The notes beneath the pieces are model-generated. The model was not told the DNA's origin, searched no databases, and saw only the letters and a list, made by a program, of their open reading frames with translations. A stretch of 64,000 nt of DNA. It comes from Eukaryota sp. TZLM1-RC. Its lineage: Eukaryota; Metamonada: BaSk clade. How positions within the stretch are numbered: the stretch's first letter is position 1; every line of letters begins with the position of its first letter. The translations under genes and the position numbers were made by a program. The stretch covers positions 3,534,001-3,598,000 of the forward strand of contig JAUPSS010000003.1 of the NCBI GenBank assembly GCA_040285825.1. Direction: 5' to 3'. Below, piece after piece: positions 1-9,761 of this stretch.

Positions 1-210
1 CTGGGGACCAACATTTCAGAGTCAGAGATGTCCTTCTGAAAGCTGGCTGACTTTTCGCTGATACCTTGCTGATGGCTGTTAATGATGAATCATCTTAGCT
101 TTTGCTGTAGTTATGTGCGGTATACCTTTTGACTTTGTTGCCTCAGGTCGTGAAGTGAAGAAAAGTTGATTTATTTTCTATTCATAATATATCAACCTAA
201 CGGCGCCAAA
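1..210 (-). repeat. Partial LTR of the TGTTGGCGCC family with gag start region
   Basis: The stretch from about 57 to 208 resembles the LTR copies at 11730-11916 and 48514-48698, including the GGCGCC-like edge near 202 (here continuing into an A run instead of CAACA). It reads on the minus strand, and bases 1-56 would be the adjoining gag start, cut by the window edge. The match is imperfect and the left end is not clean. No intact gene is seen here. Confidence 0.45.
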
Positions 211-226
211 AAAGGACCTAAGGAGT

Positions 227-992
227 ATGCAATTCAGCATTCATGATAGCAACCGTGTAGTGCTCGGTTGGATTCCCGTTCTCCAATCATTCTCATTCGA
301 CTGCGTCCATGTAGATGGACCTAGTAATCATTGGGCCGATTACTTATCCCGTTTCCTGCTTACAGAAGTAAGTAAACCTGTAACGAAAAAGAAAAAAGAG
401 GAAGACCAGAACAGCTAACGCTAAAGTCAACTCCATGATCACCATCGAAGCCGGAAAGACTTCCTTTCATCAAGTTACTATTCCTTGTTACGTCCCTTTT
501 CCTGTTTCCGCTTCCTCCACAAACACTCACCGTCCCATGCTTTTCCGAGATACTTTTAGCGAATGTATTCCGGAATATTTAGCACGCCCTATCTTTGTCA
601 ATATATACCTTTACTATGATGATGGCAATGCGTGCCCTCATCATGTTGTGACATACCAATACAGTCACCAAAAAGTTGAAAGAAATTCAGTTCCAAAGCA
701 ATTATTGACTCCTGTTCCCCGTAATCATTACCCTTCCCCTAAACTTCACTCCTGTAACACTTGTCCAGACGTCGATAATATCCGCCGATTTCCCTTAGAT
801 GAATTCTCAACTGACAATCACATTTCATTAGATACCATTGCTTATAATTATAAATTAGCCTTTTACGACAGAAAACTCCAAGCCGTAGTTCTCCCAAGAC
901 GACTCCTAGATGGAACATATAGTAAAAAAATGTATTCTCTTATTCCATTCGAAGACCCTAATTAGTCACCTTTTCCTGAATTAGCTTGTTCT
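227..992 (+). pseudogene. Gypsy pol remnant: RNase H tail and RNase H-integrase linker
   Basis: The frame at 227-418 matches the end of the gypsy RNase H domain seen elsewhere in this window: a V-x2-W-x-P pattern, then F-D-C-V-H, then W-A-D-Y-L-S-R, aligning with the WADMLSR tail of the 7-9 kb element. A second frame, 435-965 (176 residues), fills the place where the RNase H-integrase linker should be; I do not recognise a domain in it. The integrase resumes at about 1905 beyond a non-LTR insertion. The 5' part of pol is missing, so this is a truncated, dead copy. Confidence 0.6.
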
Positions 993-1904
993 GCAGTTAA
1001 TTTTTTTAACTGGAATATTTATTGAGATAAAAAAATTTATCTAGAATTCAATATCCTCCAAACAAGCGTCACTATTACTGAACCTACTCACAGCATTACG
1101 TTCATATTCTACACCAATAGCTAAAAGTGCCTTTGAAATCATTGTTGGAATAGACTTGAAAATGCAAAAAACAATTCTATTTAACCAGAAAGTGGAATTC
1201 ATTGTTGCACCAGACCTATTCAGTAACACTTTTTTGAAATTTTCAAAAAAGCGCAACCCTGAAGGTCCAATATTGCCAAAAAGAGAAATTGCAAACGGCA
1301 CAAAGTGATATTTCACATGCTCCACTCTACCTAACTGTGCCAAAAGCTCTTCATATTTTTTTATCTTCTTTTTTTCGGCGTTAGATAACGACGAATCAGC
1401 GTAATACACTAAACGAGCAGCAGAATTTTTGCAAACATCAACTGAGACAACATCTACAACATTGAGAACACCATCGATCCCTGGAGCTACTAAATCTGCC
1501 CTTCTTTTACCAAAGGAATCATCAGTTTGATCTGAAGACAGCTTACGTACTAATGGCTCAATAAATGCCTCTATATTGAAACTTTTGCACATGGCATATA
1601 ATTGATCACGAACTGAGTCATGAACAATTGAGCGATAAGTTATAAAATACTTACAGTTTAAAATATGGGAAAGCGTAACAACACTCTTGCAGCGACAGAT
1701 TAAATCATTTGGTAAAGAACAAGGCCATAGAAAACATCTCATTGTCATTGCAGTGGTCCATTGGTGATCATTAAGTAGAAGGCCATAAATGTTGGGAATT
1801 TGGGAGATTAGGCAACTTCAGCAACTGTCTTCAAGATCAATCAAAAAGTTTGCAAAAACGGGATTTTTTTTTTAGCCAAGCTAAGACGTACAATAGCAGT
1901 TAAT
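993..1904 (-). mobile_element. 5'-truncated RLE-type non-LTR retrotransposon insertion with 9-bp TSD
   Basis: A minus-strand fragment of the element found at 40.4-41.9 kb lies between two copies of GCAGTTAAT (993-1001 and 1896-1904), a likely target-site duplication. The main open frame is 1041-1748 (235 residues). It holds a C-R-C-x7-H-x3-C motif, then the restriction-like endonuclease region (R-A-D-L-V followed by V-V-D-V-V-S-V-D), a KKYEE segment and a C-terminus ending LEDIEF. Upstream sequence to 1895 is thumb region containing an extended T run. RT is absent, as expected for 5' truncation during target-primed reverse transcription. Confidence 0.75.
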
Positions 1905-2988
1905 GTAACCACAAGATCTCAAGTTTCTGGTGATCAAACATCCAAGGTGAGCAGACATCCAAGAGGTTAACCCTGAACCCCTGACTACTGAGTCTACTTC
2001 TGATATTATTTCATCCAATACTCCTCATTCTCCAGCCGGAACTTTCCTTAAGAAAATCTTCCTGGAAACACAAAAACTAGCAAATAATGATGAACTGTTT
2101 TCTGAAAGTATAATTAATGACCACACTGGCCTTAAACTAACTAAGTTCAAGAAGATCATCATCCCTCCAACGCTAGTCCCTGAAATGTTGAACCATCTTC
2201 ACGGTTCTACTGAAGCTGGACACGCTTCCCTTTGATCCGCCTGGAAATCTCTAAAGAACTCAGATTTCTACTGGCCTGCTATGAAAAATAAACTAGAAGA
2301 ACACATCCGTTGTTGTATATCCTGCCAAAAGAACGCAAACGTTCCCAAGATTCAGATCTCCGCCTCTGGGCTTCTTTCGCAATCCCGACGCCCCTTTGAA
2401 TACCTACATTGCGATACAATCGGTTTTTCCCAGTCAGATTTTAACCGAAACAAACATGCCTTACACCTTGTCGACGCCTTCACAAAGTTTAGTATTCTAG
2501 TTCCCGTTTCTGATATCAAAGCTATAACCGTAGCTAACTCAATATTGACCCATGTTTACTCCATATTTGGCGCACCTAGAGCTATCCATTCCGACAATGG
2601 TACTGAATTCAGTAACGCTGTTTTCGACTCACTATGCCAATTCCTGAACATCTCGCATTCGACTTCTATTTTCCACTTTCATCGATCCAACGGCCTTGTT
2701 GAGAAATAACACCGCATCATCCTGCAAAACCTTCGAAAGATTTTATTTGATTTTATAGACTACCACAACTGGTCTGATTACCTCCCTTTCTGTCAGATGA
2801 TTGCTAACAGCAATTTCAAAAGATCTCTGAATGCTTCTCCATACGAACTCATGTTCGGATCCGACATCTCTCCCCGCCTGTTGCCCTTAGATGTTATGAA
2901 ATTTCTAGAGCCTGATTACATATCCTTCCTTTCTACTTTGTCCTTAACGATTAAGGAGAAGTGGAATTCCGTCCCGATCAACACTAGC
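1905..2988 (+). pseudogene. Gypsy integrase (broken)
   Basis: Continuing the element interrupted at 993, this plus-strand region encodes a retroviral-type integrase. The zinc-binding H-H-C-C module lies at about 2190-2330 (SDFYWPAM, then C-C-I-S-C-Q-K). The catalytic core has aspartates in H-C-D-T-I-G (about 2418) and H-S-D-N-G-T-E-F (about 2590), and the glutamate in N-G-L-V-E-K just before a stop at 2707. A further frame, 2797-3018, contains the SPYELMFGSDIS segment typical after the core. An in-frame stop near 2235 and the stop after the catalytic glutamate make it nonfunctional. Its 3' end is replaced by homeobox-gene sequence at about 2989. Confidence 0.75.
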
Positions 2989-3177
2989 TTTCCTCAACTA
3001 AAAAATCAGCAGAGTTGAAATTCCATGATGATCGTCTGAACTCACTTGCTCATCATCCCACGGTTCACTTCCATCTCTGTCAGGTTTTCCGTCAGCTGCA
3101 GGATGGCCATCCGCATCTGTTGGGATGTTAATCCTGATTTTTTTGTTTCTGCTTTTCTTAACAAGTTTTCTCAAATT
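2989..3177 (+). pseudogene. Displaced fragment of the TALE homeobox gene
   Basis: These bases closely match, in reverse orientation, the part of the gene at 4114-4827 that encodes about residues 29-89, ahead of the homeodomain. The match starts at TTCCTCAACT and ends at TTTTCTCAAA. The following bases (about 3178-3207, AAACTCTCAAAGTTAAAGTC onward) are not in the intact gene but are shared with the truncated copies near 15.6 and 19.8 kb, so those copies share a breakpoint with this one. Confidence 0.7.
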
Positions 3178-3238
3178 TAAACTCTCAAAGTTAAAGTCCC
3201 ACAAGACGTTACGTAACATCTTTGTATAATTTTAATTA

Positions 3239-3257
3239 TGAAAACGGAAGAAGGTAC
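3239..3257 (+). promoter_or_regulatory. Polypurine tract of the TGTAGG-LTR gypsy family
   Basis: A purine-rich stretch (GAAAACGGAAGAAGGTAC) abuts the LTR beginning TGTAGG. The same arrangement, with AAGAAAACAGGAGAAGGTAG, precedes the copy at 62770. This is where plus-strand DNA synthesis is primed in LTR elements. Confidence 0.6.
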
Positions 3258-3381
3258 TGTAGGTATCTCACTAGTGAATTCCTTAATGTTGTATAGGTTT
3301 AAATAAAATTACCTTTATCCTAATCCCCTTTACACAACCCATTTGCTAACATACAGCTAGCAGATATGCCTTCCAACAACA
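3258..3381 (+). repeat. LTR, TGTAGG family (3' LTR of the element at 227-3257)
   Basis: About 124 bp beginning TGTAGGTATCTCACTAGTGA and ending near CAACAACA. Related copies lie at 29708-29834 and 62770-62899. It contains an AATAAA-like signal (TTAAATAAAATTA). In the other copies an exact 12-bp palindrome CTCACTAGTGAG sits near the start; here its last two bases have changed. The exact 3' boundary is inferred from the three copies. Confidence 0.65.
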
Positions 3382-3482
3382 ATGTTATAAAAAACAGCAC
3401 ATAACCGTTAATAGCTTGATTGTACTCGTAACTGTTTATTTTTTATTGTTTTTAAATCATTATGAATCTTGTTTGATATAAC

Positions 3483-3956
3483 ATGATATTTGATCAGAAC
3501 ACTAATGATGATGTGATAAGAACAATGGTTTTGAGGGTGTTTGAAATGGGATTTGTGTCAATGGATGTAAGAATGAACCAACTGAATGAACTGGAATCAA
3601 CTGGAGTAAGTAGATTTAGTTTTTTGTGTCAACTTAACCAAAATCCTACAAATCCCTACAGAATGACTATCCACCCCTTAAGCTATATCGAAGACAACCG
3701 GAAACGCTTCGTCACGCTCTCCAAACGACGAACAACTTTAGTTAAACAATGCCATGAACTTTCCAGTGGTGAGAATCTGGGAAAGAATCATGTTCTTCTG
3801 GTCTCGGTCACAGAAGCTGGAAATGTCAGCATTTATGCCTCACAGTCATTACTTAATGTTGCGCGCTCAGATTCCTTCAAACAGTTGGTTTTGGCCTCTC
3901 TCCAGCTTGAGGGAAGTTCTCCAAACTTGACTTTTCAAGTGACTCAGGTGGACTAG
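3483..3956 (+). CDS. SRF-like MADS-box transcription factor (possibly partial)
   Basis: Residues about 60-145 of this 157-residue frame fit an SRF/MEF2-type MADS domain. A basic start (YRMTIHPLSYIEDNRKRF) leads to the hallmark F-V-T-L-S-K-R-R-T-T-L-V-K-Q-C-H-E-L-S, then the hydrophobic beta strand H-V-L-L-V-S-V-T-E-A-G and an SRF-like tail (IYASQSLL). MADS proteins bind CArG-box DNA as dimers in the nucleus. The variant is divergent, with three or four extra residues (GENLGKN) between helix and strand. The first 55 or so residues match nothing I know and may include intron or 5' leader; the true start could be the ATG at 3661. Downstream, 3957-4113 is AT-rich 3' flank shared tail-to-tail with the homeobox gene. 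Confidence 0.7.
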   Translation: MIFDQNTNDDVIRTMVLRVFEMGFVSMDVRMNQLNELESTGVSRFSFLCQLNQNPTNPYRMTIHPLSYIEDNRKRFVTLSKRRTTLVKQCHELSSGENLGKNHVLLVSVTEAGNVSIYASQSLLNVARSDSFKQLVLASLQLEGSSPNLTFQVTQVD

Positions 3957-4113
3957 TAAAAGATATTTGTCCTCCAGAGCATCCTTTTAATTTCTAATGC
4001 ACGTTATAAGGTGAATCATTCAACTATAGATTTGTATTCAGATTATGTATTATATTTTGTAATCAAACTGGACAATATGAATAAAATTTCAAAAATACTG
4101 TTTATAAGAAAAT

Positions 4114-4827
4114 TTACAGATGTAAGGGAACACGTGTAGAAATCTTTGAACGCCTCCGTTTGTTTCCAAACCATGTGTTTACTTGCTGCATGGTGACACC
4201 ATGACGAACAAACTCCCTTTTTTCCTCCTCAGTGGGATAGGGATAATCAACGTGTTGATTATACCATTCTGTCATGAGATTAACTGCTTGTAGGGGCAAA
4301 CATCGCCGAGTTCTTCTTCCGCTAACAGGAGCTAAGTGACTTACAGCTGAGGAGAAGAATTGTGCTCTTGCTGCTGATGCGTTTTCCTGAACACTGGAGA
4401 TGAGTGTATTACGATGAGATGTCGGCATGTTCTTCTGATCAACACGTTCAATGAAACGGCTGACCTCATCATCGATCTGTTGGCTGAAACTAGTGACGCG
4501 ATCACGGAGCAAAACCACAGAATGAAGAAAAGAATCAAGGGTTTCATCAGTTGAATAACTTTGAGAAAACTTGCTAAGAAAAGCAGAAACAAAAACATCA
4601 GGATTAACACCCAACAGATGCGGATGGCGATCCTGCAGCTGACGGAAAACCTGACAGAGATGGAAGTGGACCGTGGGATGATGAGCAAGTGAGTTCAGAC
4701 GATCATCATGGAATTTCAACTGTGCTGATGTTTCAGTTGAGGAAAGTGAGCCACGTAAAGGTAGTGTCATAGATAACAAAAGAATATATCCAGATTGGTT
4801 CGATTTTTCAAAAACTGGAACACACAT
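4114..4827 (-). CDS. TALE-class homeodomain transcription factor (3' exon)
   Basis: The 237-residue frame ends with a homeodomain at about residues 171-229. It has the three-residue loop extension with P-Y-P (QHVDYPYPTEEEK) and recognition helix V-N-T-W-F-G-N-K-R-R-R-S-K. Glycine after WF recalls the PBC (PBX/Exd) class, while the rest is divergent. Residues 30-150 are predicted helical and contain no domain I recognise. The ATG at 4827 follows an AT-rich stretch and a possible acceptor (GTGTTCCAG), so the frame may be a last exon rather than a full gene. Convergent with the MADS gene, whose stop is 157 bp away. Its upstream flank has been invaded by a non-LTR fragment and a gypsy element, so expression is doubtful. 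Truncated copies lie at 2989, 15.6 and 19.8 kb. Confidence 0.75.
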   Translation of the reverse strand: MCVPVFEKSNQSGYILLLSMTLPLRGSLSSTETSAQLKFHDDRLNSLAHHPTVHFHLCQVFRQLQDRHPHLLGVNPDVFVSAFLSKFSQSYSTDETLDSFLHSVVLLRDRVTSFSQQIDDEVSRFIERVDQKNMPTSHRNTLISSVQENASAARAQFFSSAVSHLAPVSGRRTRRCLPLQAVNLMTEWYNQHVDYPYPTEEEKREFVRHGVTMQQVNTWFGNKRRRSKISTRVPLHL

Positions 4828-4840
4828 GGAAACTCACATT

Positions 4841-5659
4841 ATATGCCCACATTTGTGAAATACATAGATCTGTTAAAATGTGATCATCATCGAGTTCCTA
4901 TAGAACCACTATTTGATGAATTGAATTACAGTCTGAGCCAAAAACGAGGTGACATTCAATGTGTTGTTAGCCTTGGATTGCTTTATACATTGTTTATTAG
5001 TTATTTGTATTATACTATAGTTTATTGTGTAATTGCCTAGCGCTTAAGCCGAAGGAAACATATTTGCCTTTGTAATATTTCCTTTTACATTTACTTTACT
5101 TTGGTATGAACCCTCATTTACAGATCATCAGTGTGGGGTATGATGGAACTGAACTAATTATGAATTGTAACAGTGTATCTTCGTGGAAAAGGACTCCAAT
5201 TCTGAGATTCACCATTTACTGAAAGTTGCAGAACTTTATAATAAATCAAAACACGAAGTTCTTCTTCAACGTCTCAATTGAGTAAGATGCAGAAACATCA
5301 AATTTGTTCCACTTGCAATTTCAATTTTTAATATTATTGGAAGTGAATGTTTAAACTTTGTAAATGATTTGACTTTGTTAGATGATTGAAATAACTTCTC
5401 AAAGCAATTGTTGTACATTTGATTTTTCTCATTTGGAAGATCAAAGTTGCATTTCCGTTAATGAAAGCTCTTTTTGTTATATTAACTCTATTTTGAATAA
5501 TATTACGGAGTTTCTTAATAAGCGAGTTGCTGTTCAAGTAAATAGCGAAAATCTCCCGCATTTCAATTGATGGGGTTTTAGTAGGTAAAAGTATTAGCTC
5601 AGATCTTTAGTTGAGTTCTAAAATGTGACTGTTCCAGGAATTTTTAATATGCCCACATT
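4841..5659 (+). mobile_element. Non-LTR (RLE-type) 3' fragment with 13-bp TSD, split by a solo LTR
   Basis: ATATGCCCACATT occurs at 4841-4853 and 5647-5659, marking a target-site duplication. Between them, plus-strand frames resemble the C-terminus of the element at 31-32.6 kb: CDHHRVPIEPLFDEL, an R-G-D-I endonuclease motif, Y-D-G-T-E-L-I, N-S-E-I-H-H-L-L, then F-V-P-L-A-I-S-I-F. Stops and frameshifts are present. The R-G-D-I motif is interrupted just downstream by the LTR at 4965-5130. The insertion lies immediately upstream of the homeobox exon. Confidence 0.7.
4965..5130 (+). repeat. Solo LTR (TGTTAGCC family) with 4-bp TSD
   Basis: It begins TGTTAGCCTTGGATTG and ends AGATCATCA, related to LTRs at 33754-33906 and 49223-49380. 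It is flanked by GTGT on both sides (4961-4964, 5131-5134). No internal gypsy sequence remains, so it is a solo LTR left by recombination. Confidence 0.75.
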
Positions 5660-5977
5660 GTTCAATCTATTGATCGAAGCATTCAGATTATATTGATTAA
5701 ACTTGCACACTTAACAAAATAAGCTGGTAACTAATGGGACGAAATTCATTGATCCAAGATTTCCTCTACAAAATCCTGATCTGCTTGATGTCTAGCTAAA
5801 GCTTCTTCTATTCGATTGAAAAATGGAGACAATCTATTAACAATGGCAAATTAAATTTGAGAGCGCCATAAAAAGATATCAAATCTTTTCATTGTTTTTT
5901 CTTGAACCATTTTTTGGAAATCATTCAAAAAAGGTTTTGCTTCTACTGATAGTCTTCCGTTATAGAAAATGGGGAAG
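5660..5977 (-). other. Possible upstream exon of the TALE homeobox gene
   Basis: On the minus strand a frame stays open from about 5968 to 5745 apart from one TAA, with a helical, charged character (segments KPFLNDFQKMVQEKTM and FNRIEEALARHQADQDF). With the insertion at 4841-5659 removed it lies directly upstream of the homeobox exon on the same strand. I infer, weakly, that it belongs to that gene. Copies occur at 16.7-17.06 and 20.95-21.27 kb. Confidence 0.3.
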
Positions 5978-6124
5978 TGATGGTCTATGCTCGTTAGATT
6001 GCGACATACAATGTAAAAGTAATGAAATTTATTACAAAGAGGAATTGTATTCTCTCTTCTTATACTATAAGGCGGATACTAAATAAACTAAACTATTAGC
6101 TATAAATACTATTCAAGACTAACA
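5978..6124 (-). repeat. 3' LTR of the gypsy element at 6119-9234 (TGTTAGTC family)
   Basis: A 147-bp LTR on the minus strand, TGTTAGTCTTGAATAG to TAGACCATCA, with a CTTTGTAATAAATTTCATTA polyadenylation region. The pol stop codon is the TAG of its leading TGTTAG. Near-identical copies are at 9579-9725, 12845-12991, 17066-17212, 21275-21421 and (plus strand) 53493-53640. Confidence 0.8.
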
Positions 6125-9100
6125 CTGCCTTTTCGTCTCTTTCGAGCGACCAGCCCTAGAAGCTCTAGTCACAGGAGGTGAGGTACTAATATTGGAACGC
6201 TTCTTGGGGGGAGCGGATTTAGTACGGTTACGTGCTTTCGAAGTCTTGATGAAGTCTTTATACGCGGCGGTATTTTGGACTGTAGATACGTGTTCGGTGG
6301 TGATCTCTCTTCCAGGCCATTGCACTTGGCAAAAGTCACCGTCTTGACTGAGCACCTTTTCAATGATGTGTTCTTCAACGTCACCTGCAGCAACCCATGA
6401 GTGGAATTCATCGCTGGCGGGCAGATTTGAATGCCATGGTGCTAAATGCTTGACGCTAGCTTGGATGGTTGTACCAGTGCAGAGGTTCTTAATATTCACA
6501 GACAAATTAGATACAATTTCGGTTATTAGGAAGGGTCCTAAATAATCTTCATGAAGCTTAGCGGAAGAGCCAGATGCTCTCAATACCAATTGACCAACTT
6601 CAAAAGGGTTTGGAGTCGTAGATCTTGTTAGCTTGGAAGCTTTGGAAGCTTGATGGTGTGCTGCCTTTTCCTGTTTTTCTTTCAACCTTCGAAATTTAGA
6701 TTGAATTTCTTGAATAAAAGATGACTCAGACATCGAGCTTTCAATGATTTCAAGAATTTTACCAGGGTCAGATCTAAGAGACACATCAGATCCAAAGATC
6801 ACTTGGTATGGGGTGTGGGTTGTTATCGAACTCTTGAAAGAGTTGATTAATAATTGCACATAAGGCAAAAATTCAGACCACACGTCGTAGGCGTTGAAGT
6901 CTACGAGCAATTTCCTCAGGTTTTGCAGGATGTTTCTGTGTCGGCGCTCTACCAAGCCGTTGTACTGAAAAACCTAGGAATTGACTTTGACATCTCAATG
7001 CCTAAAAATTTGCTTAGTTCGTCAAAGACAGCCTTGGAAAATTCGGGTCCATTATCGCTGTGGATTTGAAATGGAATACCAAAGATGGCACAGACTTTCC
7101 AGATTAATGCATCTGCAGTAAGATTGGCATTTATCTCTTTTAAAGGCACGATGATCGTGAACCTAGAGAAGCTGTCAATAAATACGAGGATGTATTTGTA
7201 GCCTTCTTGATTTTCTGGGAGAAGACCAATAACGTCGGCGTTGACGCGAGCAAAAGGTCTGTCAACCCACAATGAACCGGTTGGGGGAACATGCAGTTTG
7301 AGAACTGGCTTAGTTTTCTGACAGGAGGGGCATTCTTGGACGTGCTTATTCATGTCAGTGAGCATGTTTGGCCACCAATAATCACTGTTTCTGAGTTTGT
7401 TCAGACTTTCAGCTTTGCTTGAATGGCCTCCTTGCAGAAGTCCGTGCAACAAGTTAAGGGTGTCCTTAATGAGTGATTTGGGAATCACGATCTTGTTGTT
7501 GTGAGTCATATTTAAATCAAGATTATTATTGAGCACACAGTTGTTGAACGAGGGGTCTTTGGAAGCTATAGCAAGCTTCTGTTCGGACCTTATCCTACAG
7601 AACAATGGCTCGAAAATAGGCAGGTCGTTGGAACATCGTTCTCTGATGACCATGATAAGTTCAAAGTTGTTTAAGTCTTCGATGCAGTATCTTTCATTTT
7701 CTGTTCCATCAATTTTGTCAATGTAAAATATTGGATGAAAATTTGGAATCATTTGATGGGACAAATGATTGATCTCTTGATGGTCTATAGGCGGAACTAT
7801 TCGAGACAACATATCAGCCCAGAAGTTGTCTTCCCCTTTGGTATGTACCAAATCAAAGCAGAATTCAGAGAATATGGGTAACCACCTGGTTACAATTCTG
7901 TTCTTCTCAGGAGCCATGAACATGTAGGTAAGGTTTTGATAGTCTGTGAAAATGACCAGTTTCCTTCCTTTCAAGTAGTTTTCAAAACCACTTTGAGTCA
8001 ACATAAGCAGGATAGCATAGAGTTCCTTTTGGTTTGTCGGCCAATTCTTTTGCGAGTTGGTTAACAACCAGCTGAAGAAGCTGATGGGCCTACATTTCCT
8101 GTTGATCAGGGGAGTACCGGGGTCGTCGACTTGTTCGATTTGTTCCCATATGACGCCGCCTACAGCAATGTCGGATGCATCGCAACTTATTAAAATTTGG
8201 TTTTCCAGAGGAGGCAAGTTAAGCGGCATGTGCTTCGCTATCAGTTGTTTGATCTTTTGAAGAAGCCGGTCGTGCGTGTCAGTCCATTGTAGGCGTTGCG
8301 CGAGGGGTTTGGGTTTAACGTTGAAGTTATTTCCGTCCTTCTTGGTCAATCTGATGATAGGAGCAATGAGCTCAGATACCTGAGGAAGCCATTCTCTAAT
8401 GAAGTTGACTGATCCTACAAGCCTGCGGACGTCTTTGATTGTCTTTGGTCTAGGTAGATTCAACAAGGATTCAACACGAGTGGGATCGATAGTGCGTTGT
8501 TTGTTTTGGAAAACACTGCCCAGTATCTTGATCGGGTGTCTGGAAGACACATAATGGCACTTTGGAAGTCCCAAGGAAACTCTTTTGCATCTAGCATGGT
8601 TGAGGACGCGTCGGAGGCGCTCGATGAATTCGTCAAAGGTTGAACCAATGATTATGATGTCATCTATGTAGATGAATACACCGTCTCCAGGGAAGATGTC
8701 AGCCATGACGTTTTGGAAAACGGCTGGGACATTCTTGAGGCCAAAAACTGCACGTTTGAACATGATACTTTTGCCAGGAATGCTCAGGGCTGTTTTTTGC
8801 CAATCCTTTTCAGCATTCTTTAGTTGGCAAAAGGCTTTGGGAAGGTCAAGGGTGCCTATGTAATTCGCTTGGGAGAGAAATACCAGCACATCGGAGATCC
8901 TTGGAAGGTTGGGCTCAACAGGAATGGTGTTGGCGTTGACTCCGTCCTTGCCACTATAGTCACCAGTAAGGCGGGGCTTACGATGATCTGGGTAGACCTC
9001 TAGACATACAAGTGAGCTGAACTCATGGTTCGATTGAACAGCAAATCCTGAGTCTACGAGTTCATCGAAAATTTGGTTAGCGATTTTTAGCCTGGCTGGA

Positions 9101-9234
9101 TTCAGAGTCCTGGGGGGTCTTCTAACTCTGACGTCTTCATTGTAGAAGTTGATTTCCATAGGAAGACAATCAATACCATCATCATGCGGCTTCAGGGTAT
9201 ATACGTCTTCGAACTCTTTCAACTTCTGTTGCAT
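6119..9234 (-). pseudogene. Gypsy (chromovirus-like) pol: RT, RNase H, integrase, chromodomain-like tail
   Basis: The frame 9234-6949 (761 residues, ATG start) encodes reverse transcriptase with L-T-G-D-Y-S-G, L-D-L-P-K-A-F and the active site Y-I-D-D-I-I-I-I. RNase H follows (SCDASDIAVGG, E-L-Y-A-I-L, WADMLSR), then integrase with C-P-S-C-Q-K zinc ligands and core aspartates in A-D-V-I-G and H-S-D-N-G-P-E-F. Frame 6955-6119 continues after a frameshift, with the catalytic glutamate in M-V-E-R-R-H-R and a GPY/F-like segment (YLGPFLITEIV). The last 90 residues look like a chromodomain (EEHIIEKVLSQ, then V-Q-W-P-G, then A-A-Y-K-D-F-I). Protease and most of gag are absent. The frameshift falls between integrase D and E, so the copy is dead. 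The stop lies inside the LTR. Confidence 0.85.
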
Positions 9235-9239
9235 TGGGA

Positions 9240-9578
9240 TTGTTCCTATTAGAGACAGACTCCTCAGGATCTGGTCCTCTCCTTTCCATTACTCATACGA
9301 TGGACACACCCTCGGCGAATTCTTCAGTGTTTTCCAAATTGAATACGAGAATTTTTGTAACACCAGATCGTTCATGGAACAGGTGAACCATGTCGATTTC
9401 ACCTATCAGAACCAAATAACTCACCAGCAGGCCTCTCGCCGACCTCCTACGGTCGTTCCCTCCCCACCTGACATTCCCAGACCACGAGGTTCCTGTCCAG
9501 GTAAACGCCCTAAACAAAGTAAGAGAGGAGGAAGCCGACCACAATCGTCTTTCCAGGCCGCTGATGTCCAATACGTAT
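9240..9578 (+). pseudogene. Inverted gag fragment between pol and 5' LTR
   Basis: On the plus strand a frame (within 9149-9598) contains proline/basic gag-like sequence and ends in F-Q-A-A-D-V-Q just before the LTR. The same A-A-D-V-Q precedes the zinc knuckle of the element at 25.45 kb, but there on the minus strand. The piece is therefore inverted relative to the neighbouring minus-strand pol. The zinc knuckle itself is missing. Confidence 0.5.
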
Positions 9579-9725
9579 TGATGGTCTATGCTCGTTAGAT
9601 TGCGACATACAATGTAAAAGTAATGAAATTTATTACGAAGAGGAATTGTATTCTCTCTTCTTATACTATAAGGCGGATACTAAATAAACTAAACTATTAG
9701 CTATAAATACTATTCAAGACTAACA
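9579..9725 (-). repeat. LTR, TGTTAGTC family
   Basis: 147 bp, nearly identical to 5978-6124. On the minus strand its 3' edge is followed by ATACGTATTGG, the same bases that follow the LTR at 53493-53640, so this is a 5' LTR edge by sequence. The other side (9726 onward) is unrelated non-LTR sequence. Confidence 0.75.
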
Positions 9726-9761
9726 GAAGCAATAAAAACAAGAGATCTATTACTATCAGCA

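Noticed and set aside
3602-3680. 56-nt intron GTAAGTAG...CCTACAG within the MADS-box frame
   Set aside because: Splicing there would put the MADS domain out of frame with the upstream part, so the unspliced frame or a start at 3661 is preferred.
5334-5570. Frames on both strands at 5334-5570 recurring at 16.46 and 20.63 kb as a possible conserved small gene
   Set aside because: The region is the C-terminal part of a decayed non-LTR fragment between TSDs; recurrence is explained by segmental duplication.
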